This document shows positions 54,173 through 63,213 of a stretch of 64,000 nt of DNA, piece by piece. The stretch's first letter is position 1, and each line of letters starts with the position of its first letter. The translations under genes and the position numbers were made by a program. The DNA lies in the NCBI RefSeq assembly GCF_900640175.1, contig NZ_CAAAJC010000014.1:1-64000 (forward strand), read 5' to 3'. This stretch comes from Legionella sp. W10-070. Lineage in GTDB: Bacteria > Pseudomonadota > Gammaproteobacteria > Legionellales > Legionellaceae. The notes under the pieces are model-generated. The model searched no databases. It worked only from the letters and a program-made list of their open reading frames with translations, and had not been told where the DNA came from.

Positions 54173-54248
54173 TATAGTCTCCTAAGAGATTGTCCATTAA
54201 AATACCATTCCGCTCCGAGAGATCAATGTGAGCCGATAATAGATTACG

Positions 54249-54434
54249 CTATTTTTTAAACTCACGTATTTTTTTATCAGTATTATATTGAGAAAGGGAG
54301 TATACAGCCCATAACGCAGCGGGTATCCATCCAATAAGTGTTATTTGCAGTATCAAGCATATGATACCTGCTAATGGGCGTCTAATTGTAAAAAATACAG
54401 TAAAGGGTAAGAATATAGCCAAGAGCAAACGCAT
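54249..54434 (-). CDS. Pmp3/YqaE-like small membrane protein
   Basis: I chose the internal ATG, which gives 61 residues, because it yields the family's form: RLLLAIFLPFTVFFTIRR, then LILQITLIGWIPAALWAVY. There are two transmembrane helices. An upstream TTG would add 30 polar residues. Pmp3 (UPF0057) proteins affect membrane potential and stress tolerance; the role here is unknown. Confidence 0.7.
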   Translation of the reverse strand: MRLLLAIFLPFTVFFTIRRPLAGIICLILQITLIGWIPAALWAVYSLSQYNTDKKIREFKK

Positions 54435-54586
54435 TTGAATTCCAACACTTAAATAAAAATTCTTTTGATTGTATTCGTTTGAAATTTTATAATCAATAGA
54501 GTCTTTGCTACGGATGTACTCCAATACAAACTTTGATGGATAGCAAACAAATCTGGATGGAAAAATTTATAAACTAAATTTGACCT

Positions 54587-54673
54587 TCTGAAAAACCGGC
54601 AACTGTCAGATCAGGTTTGAACTACTACAGATCCCTTATAGTCAGGTGCAAGGGAAACCACGTCAGTTACCGG
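54587..54673 (-). terminator. Structured terminator of the 54693-55454 gene
   Basis: Read on the minus strand, CCGGTAACTG and CAGTTGCCGG (10 bp, one mismatch) close a 58-nt loop and are followed by TTTTT. The loop contains a second small stem (TCCCTT with AAGGGA). It may be only a terminator, but a small structured RNA at the 3' end is possible. Confidence 0.5.
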
Positions 54674-54692
54674 CCAACTGTATTTGAACCGA

Positions 54693-55454
54693 TCATCGCT
54701 CTGGAGCAGATATATGCCGCTGTTCCTCTTCTTGAGAAGGGGTTTGAGCTTTCATCCCTTGCAGTGCTCCCTTAATATCTTTAGTTGCTGCTATTCTTTC
54801 ACGTATTTCCTGAGTTCGGTGTTCAATCTCATCCATACTTTCATCAATAGCCATAGAGTTATAACTACCAGCACCCAAGGTATCTTCGCTTATAGCGCCA
54901 TAACTGAAAGTTGCTTTAACAGCACCATATAGGGTATGTGCCCAGTGTCCTACCCCGGCTGCTGCAGCCTGTTTTCTGATAGGCTCCATGGCCTCCTCAT
55001 CTAATCCAACCTCAGCAGCAATTTTTCCTTGCTCCATAATCTCACTTTTCTCACGTCCGAACGATTTGGCGATTAAAGTTTCGGATGCCAAATCAAACCC
55101 CGGGGAAAAACGACTCTGCCTATACTTACCATGCTCAGCCTGCATCACAAAAAGAGCAAGCTCTGTCGGATTTAAACCAACCCCATATTCGTTCAATGCT
55201 CGATTAACACCCCTGACTTCAGGAGGTGGTTCTATGGCATCAAGCATTTCTCTGTTTTCATCTTGCCATTTTTCAGGAGGAGGCTGAGGTGTAGTAACTC
55301 CTCGACCCACCGCCCAGGTCGCTTGCATGTAATCCCATATTCTAGGCTGATAAGGCTGGCGAAATGTTTCGTATGATGCATAGGCTCCGCCAACCAATCC
55401 ACTGGCTACAGCCATTCGTTGCATTGCCTTTATTACCCTGGATGAAACAGCCAT
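54693..55454 (-). CDS. Hypothetical protein with acidic C terminus, effector candidate
   Basis: The 253-residue product starts with an amphipathic or weakly hydrophobic segment (residues 12-28, RMAVASGLVGGAYASYET). A Pro-rich stretch follows (TTPQPPPEKW), then helical sequence and a tail with an EEE cluster (TPSQEEEQRHISAPER). That tail fits the E-block seen in some Dot/Icm substrates. No enzyme motif is recognised. AGGAGATGAC lies just before the ATG. It is 87 bp downstream of the cysteine-protease-like gene and may be co-transcribed. Confidence 0.6.
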   Translation of the reverse strand: MAVSSRVIKAMQRMAVASGLVGGAYASYETFRQPYQPRIWDYMQATWAVGRGVTTPQPPPEKWQDENREMLDAIEPPPEVRGVNRALNEYGVGLNPTELALFVMQAEHGKYRQSRFSPGFDLASETLIAKSFGREKSEIMEQGKIAAEVGLDEEAMEPIRKQAAAAGVGHWAHTLYGAVKATFSYGAISEDTLGAGSYNSMAIDESMDEIEHRTQEIRERIAATKDIKGALQGMKAQTPSQEEEQRHISAPER

Positions 55455-55541
55455 GTCATCTCCTATTATTTATCCATTATGAATATAGTTCATTTGTGCG
55501 AAATATGGCGTTTACAGGGAAAAATTAATCAGAGATAAGGG

Positions 55542-56141
55542 TCATCTACTTTTAGCGATACTGGCATCCATATTTTCTTTCTCTGGATAAGTGCGCGCTA
55601 TTATTTTTGCCATAAAGGAATGAACCTTCTTACAATCTTCCGTGACAAGACCGCCAGGGAAGTCGGCATCAAAAAAACGGCAAGTATCGCCTTCCTTGAT
55701 AAGACCAACCATATGAGACGTATGATGTTCGGTAGGCACTGAGAACATTGTGTATTTTGAATTCCCACATAATTTGCTAATGTTATCAGGGTCAGTTACC
55801 TGGGAACGAGAAGCCTTTTCTATGGAATAGGCAGTTTTTGTACTTTCAAAAGCAGGATAACGGAAGTTTGGATTTCCTTCATCAAGCATTTTTCTTTGAA
55901 TTCCGGCTTGCTCAATTGCTCGCTGATAAAACAATCGCCCATCATTAATCAATGTATTCGGAGCTTCTTTGGCAATATCACTCGCTATAAAAGCATTGGT
56001 TAACTGATTACAAAGTCCTGGTTCTATCAAGCCATGCTGCCGCAGCATATTGGTTTGAGTAGTGAATTTTTCCTTAGTTTCATTTGGACTTACTTTCTCC
56101 GTATCCTCTTTTTTTCGGTGACTTGCAAACCATTGGAACAT
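55542..56141 (-). CDS. Candidate YopT/AvrPphB-like (C58) cysteine protease effector
   Basis: The 199-residue protein has a basic-acidic N terminus and then the residues of a papain-like triad: C44 in GLCNQLTNAFIAS, H143 in TSHMVGLIKEG, and D158 in CRFFDADFPGG. The Cys context and the His-to-Asp gap of 15 residues match the C58 family (AvrPphB Cys98, His212, Asp227; YopT Cys139, His258, Asp274). The FFDADFPGG segment resembles FFDPNFG of that family. No signal peptide. AAGGAG precedes the ATG, and TATAAT lies upstream. The substrate is unknown; translocation is inferred. A catalytically dead relative is possible. Confidence 0.55.
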   Translation of the reverse strand: MFQWFASHRKKEDTEKVSPNETKEKFTTQTNMLRQHGLIEPGLCNQLTNAFIASDIAKEAPNTLINDGRLFYQRAIEQAGIQRKMLDEGNPNFRYPAFESTKTAYSIEKASRSQVTDPDNISKLCGNSKYTMFSVPTEHHTSHMVGLIKEGDTCRFFDADFPGGLVTEDCKKVHSFMAKIIARTYPEKENMDASIAKSR

Positions 56142-56323
56142 AGGATATCTCCTTTTGTTGTTACAATATTGTACATTTTTGAATGGTATTATACAATGGT
56201 TCTGTTATCCATTTAATTCTGTTAGTTGTTAAGTTAAAGCTTTTATTGTTCAAGATTAGCTTGTTAGCTATAATTCAACATTACCTGAATGGCTTATAAC
56301 AGATGAGTTTTTGGAGATAACTG

Positions 56324-56608
56324 ATGCCAATTTATGAATATGAGTGTAAAAGTTGCCATCACCATTTTGATTTGATGCAAAAAATTAGCGATACCCCTGC
56401 TAAACAATGCCCGCAGTGCTTTGAAGACAAAGCCGTACGTCTGGTTTCGGCGGCAGGGTTCCAATTAAAAGGGACAGGGTGGTATGCAACGGATTTTAAA
56501 AATAAAGACACCCAAAAGAAAACAGATACTACAGAAATAAAAGCAGGCGATAAAAAAGCAGCTGATTCATCGCCCGTTAAAACCGAAACAAAAGGTGATA
56601 AAGATTGA
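56324..56608 (+). CDS. FmdB-type zinc-ribbon protein
   Basis: The 94-residue protein begins MPIYEYECKSC and has two CxxC pairs (C8/C11 and C29/C32) that form a zinc ribbon, matching the FmdB/CxxC_CXXC_SSSS regulatory family. The C-terminal half is Lys/Thr/Asp-rich and low in complexity. Its exact role is unknown. It heads a cluster with the DUF502 gene and aspS, a common gammaproteobacterial arrangement. Confidence 0.87.
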   Translation: MPIYEYECKSCHHHFDLMQKISDTPAKQCPQCFEDKAVRLVSAAGFQLKGTGWYATDFKNKDTQKKTDTTEIKAGDKKAADSSPVKTETKGDKD

Positions 56609-57243
56609 AGTCAAAAATATTTCGCCGCTATTTACTTGCCGGGTTAGTTGTTTGGTTACCTATAGTTGTTACTTTTATCGTAATACGTTTCCTTATTGAA
56701 CTACTCGATAAAACAATGGCCTTACTCCCGGATGCTTATCAACCTGACCGTTTGGTAGGTATGCATATCCCGGGATTAGGTGTCATTCTTTCGCTCGTGA
56801 TTATTTTGGTAACCGGGATTATAGCGACTAATTATCTGGGGCAACGCCTGGTTAGTTTTGGCGAGAGAATCCTTGCTAAAATTCCTTTGGTGCGATCCGT
56901 TTATAATGCGGCCAAACAAGTTATTCATGCATTATTCGCTACTAACAGTCAAGCCTTTCGCAAAGTGCTGCTGATAGAGTATCCCCGCAAAGGAATCTTT
57001 AGCATTGCTTTCCAGACAGGAACTAATAATGCCCGCATCTCAAAACATACCGGGGAAGAAATGCTATCGCTTTTCATACCAACGACACCTAATCCTACCT
57101 CCGGTTTTTTGGTAATGATACCTAAAAAAGATGCTATTGAAATATCAATGACAGTAGATGAAGCGCTAAAATTCATCATCTCTTTAGGGGTTATGCCACC
57201 CTCAGCAGAAACCTCTCCGGAAATTAAAAATTTAATGATATAA
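56605..57243 (+). CDS. DUF502 inner-membrane protein
   Basis: The 212-residue protein has two N-terminal transmembrane helices (about 10-30 and 55-80) and a C-terminal cytoplasmic domain with PLVRSVYNAAKQV and FIPTTPNPTSGFLVMIPK, the DUF502 hallmarks. It starts at a TTG that overlaps the fmdB-like stop by 4 bp. Function unknown. Confidence 0.85.
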   Translation: MKSKIFRRYLLAGLVVWLPIVVTFIVIRFLIELLDKTMALLPDAYQPDRLVGMHIPGLGVILSLVIILVTGIIATNYLGQRLVSFGERILAKIPLVRSVYNAAKQVIHALFATNSQAFRKVLLIEYPRKGIFSIAFQTGTNNARISKHTGEEMLSLFIPTTPNPTSGFLVMIPKKDAIEISMTVDEALKFIISLGVMPPSAETSPEIKNLMI

Positions 57244-57255
57244 ACAGGCGGTTTT

Positions 57256-59034
57256 ATGAGATCACATTATTGCACTAGTGTAAATGAAACAATGATTGGG
57301 CAATCCGTTAATATTTGCGGCTGGGTTCATAATCGCCGGGATCATGGAGGGGTTATTTTTCTTGATATACGCGATCAGTCTGGACTGGTTCAGGTGGTAT
57401 ATGAGCCAGAATTAAAAGAAGTATTCGCCATTGCGGAAAAATTACGTCATGAATATGTAATACTAATAAAAGGAACCGTCCGCCATCGTCCTCAAGGTAT
57501 GGTCAATGAAAAAATGGCTACTGGCCGCATTGAAATTCTTGGTATGGAACTTGAAATATTAAACCAGTCTCAAACCCCTCCATTTTTACCTGACGATCAT
57601 CAAACTACCAGTGACGATCTACGTTACCGCTATCGCTACCTGGATCTAAGGCGTAACGAAATGCAGCATAACCTGACTCTTCGCCATCATCTGACTCGTT
57701 GTATAAGGGAATATTTAAATGCTCAGGATTTTCTGGACATTGAAACGCCTATGCTTACCAAAGCAACACCAGAAGGCGCACGAGATTACCTGGTACCATC
57801 GAGAGTACATCCAGGCCAATTTTACGCACTGCCCCAATCACCACAATTGTTCAAGCAGTTATTGATGATGTCAGGTTTTGATAAGTACTACCAGATCGTA
57901 CGTTGTTTTCGTGATGAAGATTTGCGAGCCGACAGACAACCTGAGTTTACTCAGCTTGATATTGAAATGGCATTCATTAATGAGGAAGCCGTGCAACAGC
58001 TTATTGAAGGCATGCTCCAGAAAGTTTTCAAGGAGATTTTACAAGTAGAGTTACCTGAGAAATTGCCTCGATTGACTTACGCTGAAGCAATCCGCCGTTT
58101 TGGTAGCGATAAACCAGATTTAAGAATTCCTTTGGAATTGGTTGACGTAGCAGATTTGGTGAAAAATTGTGATTTTAATGTATTTGCGGCTGCGGCTAAT
58201 AGTCCAGAGGGAAGGGTGGCTGCTTTAAAGTTACCGAATGGTATCGGTTTAAGCCGTAAAGCACTTGATGACTATGCTCAATTTGTTGGTATTTATGGGG
58301 CCAAAGGATTAGCCTATATCAAGGTAAATGATATAGCGCAGGGAGTTCAAGGGCTACAGTCGCCCATTGTAAAGTTCTTCTCTGAAGAAAGCCTCCTTGC
58401 AATTCTTGATCGCGTAAACGCTCAAACCGGTGATGTTATTTTCTTCGGGGCAGATCAGGCACAAATCGTTAATGAATCGATGGGAGCCTTACGGGTAAAA
58501 TTAGGTCATGACAATAACCTGATTGAGCCAGGCTGGCGGCTATTGTGGGTTGTTGATTGGCCTATGTTTGAAGTCGATGTTAAAACAAATGAATTACAGC
58601 CGGTACATCACCCATTTACATCGCCACAGGAGTTATCGATAGAGTCGCTTAGGCAAAATCCAACCAGAACATTAGCCAGAGCTTATGATATTGTCATTAA
58701 TGGCTATGAAATTGGCGGTGGTTCAATTCGGATTCACCAACCACAATTGCAACAAGCTGTGTTTGATTTGCTAGGGATAAAAGAACAGGAAGCAAAAGAT
58801 AAATTCGGTTTCTTGCTTGATGCTTTGGAATATGGTTGTCCCCCACATGGCGGTATTGCGTTAGGGATTGACCGGTTGGCAATGTTGTTAACCAATTCGA
58901 GTTCGATACGTGATGTTATTGCTTTCCCCAAAACCCAGTCAGCATCTTGCCTTTTAACCAGTGCACCCTCATCAACAGGTGATGCACAGCTTAATGAGTT
59001 AGGAATTCGCCTTGCACCTACTGTCTCGAAATAA
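57256..59034 (+). CDS. aspS: Aspartate-tRNA ligase
   Basis: This class II synthetase of 592 residues has an N-terminal OB anticodon-binding domain ([20 protein letters not shown]), motif 2 [18 protein letters not shown], a bacterial GAD insertion domain, and motif 3 [14 protein letters not shown]. Length is standard for bacterial AspRS. Whether it also charges tRNA-Asn cannot be told from this window. Confidence 0.97.
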   Translation: MRSHYCTSVNETMIGQSVNICGWVHNRRDHGGVIFLDIRDQSGLVQVVYEPELKEVFAIAEKLRHEYVILIKGTVRHRPQGMVNEKMATGRIEILGMELEILNQSQTPPFLPDDHQTTSDDLRYRYRYLDLRRNEMQHNLTLRHHLTRCIREYLNAQDFLDIETPMLTKATPEGARDYLVPSRVHPGQFYALPQSPQLFKQLLMMSGFDKYYQIVRCFRDEDLRADRQPEFTQLDIEMAFINEEAVQQLIEGMLQKVFKEILQVELPEKLPRLTYAEAIRRFGSDKPDLRIPLELVDVADLVKNCDFNVFAAAANSPEGRVAALKLPNGIGLSRKALDDYAQFVGIYGAKGLAYIKVNDIAQGVQGLQSPIVKFFSEESLLAILDRVNAQTGDVIFFGADQAQIVNESMGALRVKLGHDNNLIEPGWRLLWVVDWPMFEVDVKTNELQPVHHPFTSPQELSIESLRQNPTRTLARAYDIVINGYEIGGGSIRIHQPQLQQAVFDLLGIKEQEAKDKFGFLLDALEYGCPPHGGIALGIDRLAMLLTNSSSIRDVIAFPKTQSASCLLTSAPSSTGDAQLNELGIRLAPTVSK

Positions 59035-59056
59035 AGATAAGTACTATAGGACCAGC

Positions 59057-61975
59057 ATGAAGTTAAAACTCCCATGCTGGTTGTTTTTGGTTTTTTGTCT
59101 AATAGCAGGCTGGTTAATGCCAGGTGCAGTGTTTGCCAAAAACGAAACGAGTGCAAGCAAACTAATAGAATACCTTGCCCAGGAGAAAATTAAGCTAACC
59201 CTTGCCATTAACGAAATAAAATTGCTTTCCCCCCCAGAAAATCATGCTGCCTACCTTAAGCAACAACAGGAAAATGGCTCCCTGATGATGCTCAATCATG
59301 CAAGGATTACGAGTCTTGAAAGTTTTCTTGCTAACCAAAAGCAACTCCAACAGGATTTTATACAGCGTCTGAAACGCCTGCAGCAAACGCCCTTATCACA
59401 GCAAGCACAGGGAAACCATCAAGAACAAATTGAAAAAATCAATACACTTAATAATGTCAACAAAAAAACAATTGAATTGATTATAGAAAATTTGACCCTG
59501 GCTAACCACTATCAGGAAGAGTTAGCTTTCCAGAAACAACAATTGGATTTGTGGCAGTCAAAAGAGCAAATGCAGGAACATTTGGACAAATTACGCGACC
59601 AGGAGGAAAAGTTGAATGATTCGCTTGGTCGCCTTTTTGAGAACAGTATTAAACTGCAACAGGAAATAAAGACAGATGCCGGCTTTAATTCAAGTTTCAT
59701 TGCGGAAGCAAAATTATTATTAAATAACCAGGTAATCAACCTGACTCAATATAAAATAGCCGAAACGCACTTGCAAAAAAAGTTAGTAAAAGCAGATTAT
59801 TTGTTATTAAAAACGCCCGATATAAGGACTTTGCAAAAAATTACTGACACTTACAAGGAAGCGATCACCCAACTTTCAGACATAGAGCAGTCTTTAAAAA
59901 AAATGGTTCAAATACTGACTGAAGAGCGGGCTCATTTATCTGACACTAATTTAAAACAACAATTTGCCACACTTCTACGTATAGTAAACTCAAGAATAGA
60001 AGGCATTACGATCCAGCAACAAACTTTGCAGGAAGATCTTGAGAACCATCAGGAAGAATTAAAAAAACAGTTATCTGTAAGGCAAAGCTTGTCAGACTAT
60101 CATTGGGATAGCTGGCAAACTATTATTGAACAACTGGTTCATATCCCGGCACAATTTTATAGTTATTTAAAATCACTGAGTCTGAAAATTAAAGACAACT
60201 ATTTATGGCAAGACAGGTGGCCTGCCACATTAATGTGGGGGTTAATCGGGCTAATCATTCTTGGCGCTTATGGACTGCATAAGGCACTTAAGCGCCTAAC
60301 CCATGATAAGGAACGCTCCAGGTTGTCAGGGCACTTATATGATGGTGCACTTATTTTGTTAAGCCGAAATGTTCCACACTTGACAACAACGGCGGTAATA
60401 ATAACCTTATTATACTTAAACCACATTTTGTTCTCTAATTATCAATTATTCCTGAATTTGGTTTTTGTATGGCTTGTTTTTCGGACATTAATTCTAATCG
60501 CCCGCCTTGTCTTACTGGAAAGAATAACTGATTCGTCAGGTACTGATGTGCGCTTGTATTATCGGCTGAAATGGCTATTACTCGCCGGAGGATGGACAAC
60601 TGCATTAATGGTAATCAGTCATTTATTGCCTTTGTCAATGATTTTACAAGATATTTTTAACCGTTTATTTATGATGTTCCTGTTGGCTGTCTCTTTAGTT
60701 GGCTGGAAGAGCAGGGAAGTTATTACTCATTTACTGCATCCTGTACTAAAAACAAAAAAAAGGTACATTCGCAATGCAATCATGCTATTGGTGATATTGA
60801 TTCCTCTAACCTTGTTTACGACGGCAATGATTGGGTTAATTGGCTATATTAATTTAGCCTGGTCAATGAGTCGTTATGAGGTATATATCTTGTTTATTAT
60901 TACAGGGTATGTGCTTACGCGCGGCCTGCTTGTTGATGCTCTGGAGCTTTTATCCGAATGGATGATTTCTTCCATGCGCAATGGCTGGTTGTGGATTGAA
61001 ATCTTTTTAAAGCCACTCGATAAAATTCTACGCATCACGTTACTCATTTTAAGTCTGTTTATTTTATGCCAATTATTTGACTGGCATTCTGATTCTGCTG
61101 TTATTACCAATATGATCACATTTGGTAAATACCCTTTGGTTAACTTATCTGGGATTCATATTACCCCCATCAGTATTCTTGAATTCCTCATTCTGCTTTC
61201 AGTATTTGCCTGGGCCGCAAAGTGGACTCGTGAATTTTGTTATCGTTGGCTCTATCGTGATGCCAAAGATGCGGGTATTCGTAACAGCTTGTCGGTATTT
61301 ACCCAATATGCTGTGATTCTGATTGGTGGCTTTATTACTTTGCGAGTGTTGGGGCTCGATTTTAGCGGTATGTCAATGGTAGTGGGGGGGCTTGCTGTTG
61401 GCATGGGGTTTGGACTTCGTGATTTTGCTTCCAATATAGTCGGTGGTTTAATGCTGCTCATTGAGCGTCCTGTGAGAGAAGGTGACTTGATAACCATTGG
61501 TAATCATGAAGGCAAGGTGGCTCATATTGGTATCCGCTCAATGCGAGTATCTTCGTGGGATAACATGGAAGTGCTTATCCCCAATGCTGAGACATTTAAC
61601 AAACCTTTTACCAATTGGACCCACCAGGATAGCATTGTACGAACGGTTATCCCTGTTAAGGTAAACCGATCAGATGATCCTGTAATGGTTCAGCAGCTGA
61701 TTTTGGACGTTCTTGCGGTTATTCCTGAAATTGTCAATGAACCACCCCCACAGGTATTTTTAAAACAAATTGATGACGCTTTGATTGAGTTTGAAGTACG
61801 TTATTTCATTAACGTACAATTACATACTCGCTTTGAAGTACGATCCAATGTTTTATTTGCGATTACAGCCCAGTTTAAAGCAGCAGGGATCAAGCCTCCC
61901 ATACCACCTATTAGTATTGAATTAAAAGAGGGTGAACATGCATCTTTCTTCCCTAAACAAAACATTGAGCAATGA
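59057..61975 (+). CDS. MscS-family mechanosensitive channel (MscK/MscM type)
   Basis: I chose the ATG at 59057 because it gives a signal peptide (MKLKLPCWLFLVFCL...VFAK); an upstream in-frame ATG would not. The 972-residue protein has a long periplasmic coiled-coil domain (about 30-370), about 11 membrane helices, and the MscS pore helix GGLAVGMGFGLRDFASNIVG. The beta domain has LLIERPVREGDLITIGNHEG. It is a large-family osmotic-shock channel of the inner membrane, like YjeP or KefA. The gene follows aspS and overlaps mutH. Confidence 0.88.
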   Translation: MKLKLPCWLFLVFCLIAGWLMPGAVFAKNETSASKLIEYLAQEKIKLTLAINEIKLLSPPENHAAYLKQQQENGSLMMLNHARITSLESFLANQKQLQQDFIQRLKRLQQTPLSQQAQGNHQEQIEKINTLNNVNKKTIELIIENLTLANHYQEELAFQKQQLDLWQSKEQMQEHLDKLRDQEEKLNDSLGRLFENSIKLQQEIKTDAGFNSSFIAEAKLLLNNQVINLTQYKIAETHLQKKLVKADYLLLKTPDIRTLQKITDTYKEAITQLSDIEQSLKKMVQILTEERAHLSDTNLKQQFATLLRIVNSRIEGITIQQQTLQEDLENHQEELKKQLSVRQSLSDYHWDSWQTIIEQLVHIPAQFYSYLKSLSLKIKDNYLWQDRWPATLMWGLIGLIILGAYGLHKALKRLTHDKERSRLSGHLYDGALILLSRNVPHLTTTAVIITLLYLNHILFSNYQLFLNLVFVWLVFRTLILIARLVLLERITDSSGTDVRLYYRLKWLLLAGGWTTALMVISHLLPLSMILQDIFNRLFMMFLLAVSLVGWKSREVITHLLHPVLKTKKRYIRNAIMLLVILIPLTLFTTAMIGLIGYINLAWSMSRYEVYILFIITGYVLTRGLLVDALELLSEWMISSMRNGWLWIEIFLKPLDKILRITLLILSLFILCQLFDWHSDSAVITNMITFGKYPLVNLSGIHITPISILEFLILLSVFAWAAKWTREFCYRWLYRDAKDAGIRNSLSVFTQYAVILIGGFITLRVLGLDFSGMSMVVGGLAVGMGFGLRDFASNIVGGLMLLIERPVREGDLITIGNHEGKVAHIGIRSMRVSSWDNMEVLIPNAETFNKPFTNWTHQDSIVRTVIPVKVNRSDDPVMVQQLILDVLAVIPEIVNEPPPQVFLKQIDDALIEFEVRYFINVQLHTRFEVRSNVLFAITAQFKAAGIKPPIPPISIELKEGEHASFFPKQNIEQ

Positions 61976-62627
61976 GGAAGAGCTTCTCGAGCGCTGCCAT
62001 CTAATAGAGGGTTTAAGCTTCAGGCAACTGGCATCACTATTACAAATTCCTATTCCTACTGCTCCACCGAAGCGTAAGGGATGGGCAGGACTTGCTATTG
62101 AATTAGCTTTAGGTGCTACTGCAGGTACAAAATCCGCACCTGATTTCCTCCATTTAGGAATAGAGCTTAAAACATTACCTCTTAATAACGAAGGTAAACC
62201 CGCAGAATCAACCTTCATAACCAGTATTCCTTTATTAACTGTGCACCATCAACAGTGGTTGACTTCTCAGTGTTATGCAAAATTGAAACGTGTTTTATGG
62301 TTGCCAATAGAAGGGGATAAAGCAATTCCTTATGAACATCGACGTATAGGACGCGGACTTTTATGGTCTCCTGATGCGACTCAGGAGGCTATTCTTTCAA
62401 GTGATTGGCAAGAATTAACTTCGATGATTGGTACTGGACACCTGGAGGAAATAAGTGCTCAAATAGGCCAGTACCTGCAAGTCAGGCCAAAAGCAGCGAA
62501 TGCAAGATCGCTTTGTTATGGTTTTGATTATGAAGGAAATAAAATATTAACCTTACCCCGAGGATTTTATTTGCGTACAAGCTTTACTTCTCAAATCATA
62601 ACTTTAATGAATAACTGTTCGCATTAA
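61938..62627 (+). CDS. mutH: Mismatch-repair endonuclease MutH
   Basis: MutH nicks the unmethylated strand at hemimethylated GATC during MutS/MutL repair. The 229-residue product has catalytic D69, E76 and K78 (DFLHLGIELK), the upstream E55, and GWAGLAIELALGA. I prefer the ATG at 61938, with AGAGG at good spacing, over the GTG six bases earlier. It overlaps the channel gene. Its presence implies a Dam methyltransferase elsewhere in the genome. Confidence 0.92.
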   Translation: MHLSSLNKTLSNEEELLERCHLIEGLSFRQLASLLQIPIPTAPPKRKGWAGLAIELALGATAGTKSAPDFLHLGIELKTLPLNNEGKPAESTFITSIPLLTVHHQQWLTSQCYAKLKRVLWLPIEGDKAIPYEHRRIGRGLLWSPDATQEAILSSDWQELTSMIGTGHLEEISAQIGQYLQVRPKAANARSLCYGFDYEGNKILTLPRGFYLRTSFTSQIITLMNNCSH

Positions 62628-62711
62628 TTTTTTATTTTCAAGAACCTTGTTTCCATTCAGTATTAAATTCGTTAAAGTAGGGGTTCTATGTTTATTCAAT
62701 GGAGTAGAATA

Positions 62712-63056
62712 ATGAAAAAAATGGCTATGGTTCTCTTTTCTTCAGTTACCCTGATACCGTTTTCTCAAAGTCTGAATGCAACTGCTGCAGAGTTAACTGG
62801 TTCTCCTTCACAGCAGATTCAGCAATTAAACAGTCAGTTACAAGCCCAATTAAAGCAATTACAAACCCAACAGCAGCAACAAATTGACAAGCTAAGCTCA
62901 CAGCTTCAAACGCAAATGAAGCAGATGCAATCTGAACTGCAAGCTCAGATACAAAAAGTAAATGCCCAAACACAAGAACAAATGAAACAAATTCAAAGCA
63001 ATCTTCAACAACAAATTAAACAGGTTCAACAAGAGGCAGTTCAACCCAAACGTTAG
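62712..63056 (+). CDS. Gln-rich coiled-coil exported protein
   Basis: Starting at the ATG at 62712 (GGAGT upstream), the 114-residue product has a signal peptide (about 1-26) and then an uninterrupted Gln-rich coiled coil with an 11-residue-like repeat (QLQAQLKQLQT, QLQTQMKQMQS, ELQAQIQKVNA). The mature form has no Cys. The family is not recognised, although short Gln-rich coiled coils of this kind are common in periplasmic and outer-membrane proteins. An ATG 24 bp upstream is an alternative. Confidence 0.7.
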   Translation: MKKMAMVLFSSVTLIPFSQSLNATAAELTGSPSQQIQQLNSQLQAQLKQLQTQQQQQIDKLSSQLQTQMKQMQSELQAQIQKVNAQTQEQMKQIQSNLQQQIKQVQQEAVQPKR

Positions 63057-63108
63057 GCTCTCTGTACTTATCTTTTACCGACTGCACATTCAGGCTGACT
63101 TGCTCAAA

Positions 63109-63161
63109 TTTCTGCTTGAGTTCGTTAAATAGGCGTGCTATTTACCTCACTCAAGCAGAAA
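63109..63161. repeat. 13-bp inverted repeat in a spacer
   Basis: TTTCTGCTTGAGT (63109-63121) and ACTCAAGCAGAAA (63149-63161) are perfect inverted arms with a 27-bp loop. No T run follows, so it is not a clear terminator; it may be an operator or a small hairpin element. Confidence 0.5.
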
Positions 63162-63213
63162 GTGGTTTTCAAAACGACAAAAGAGTTATCGTTACTTAAT
63201 AATATGGACTATT

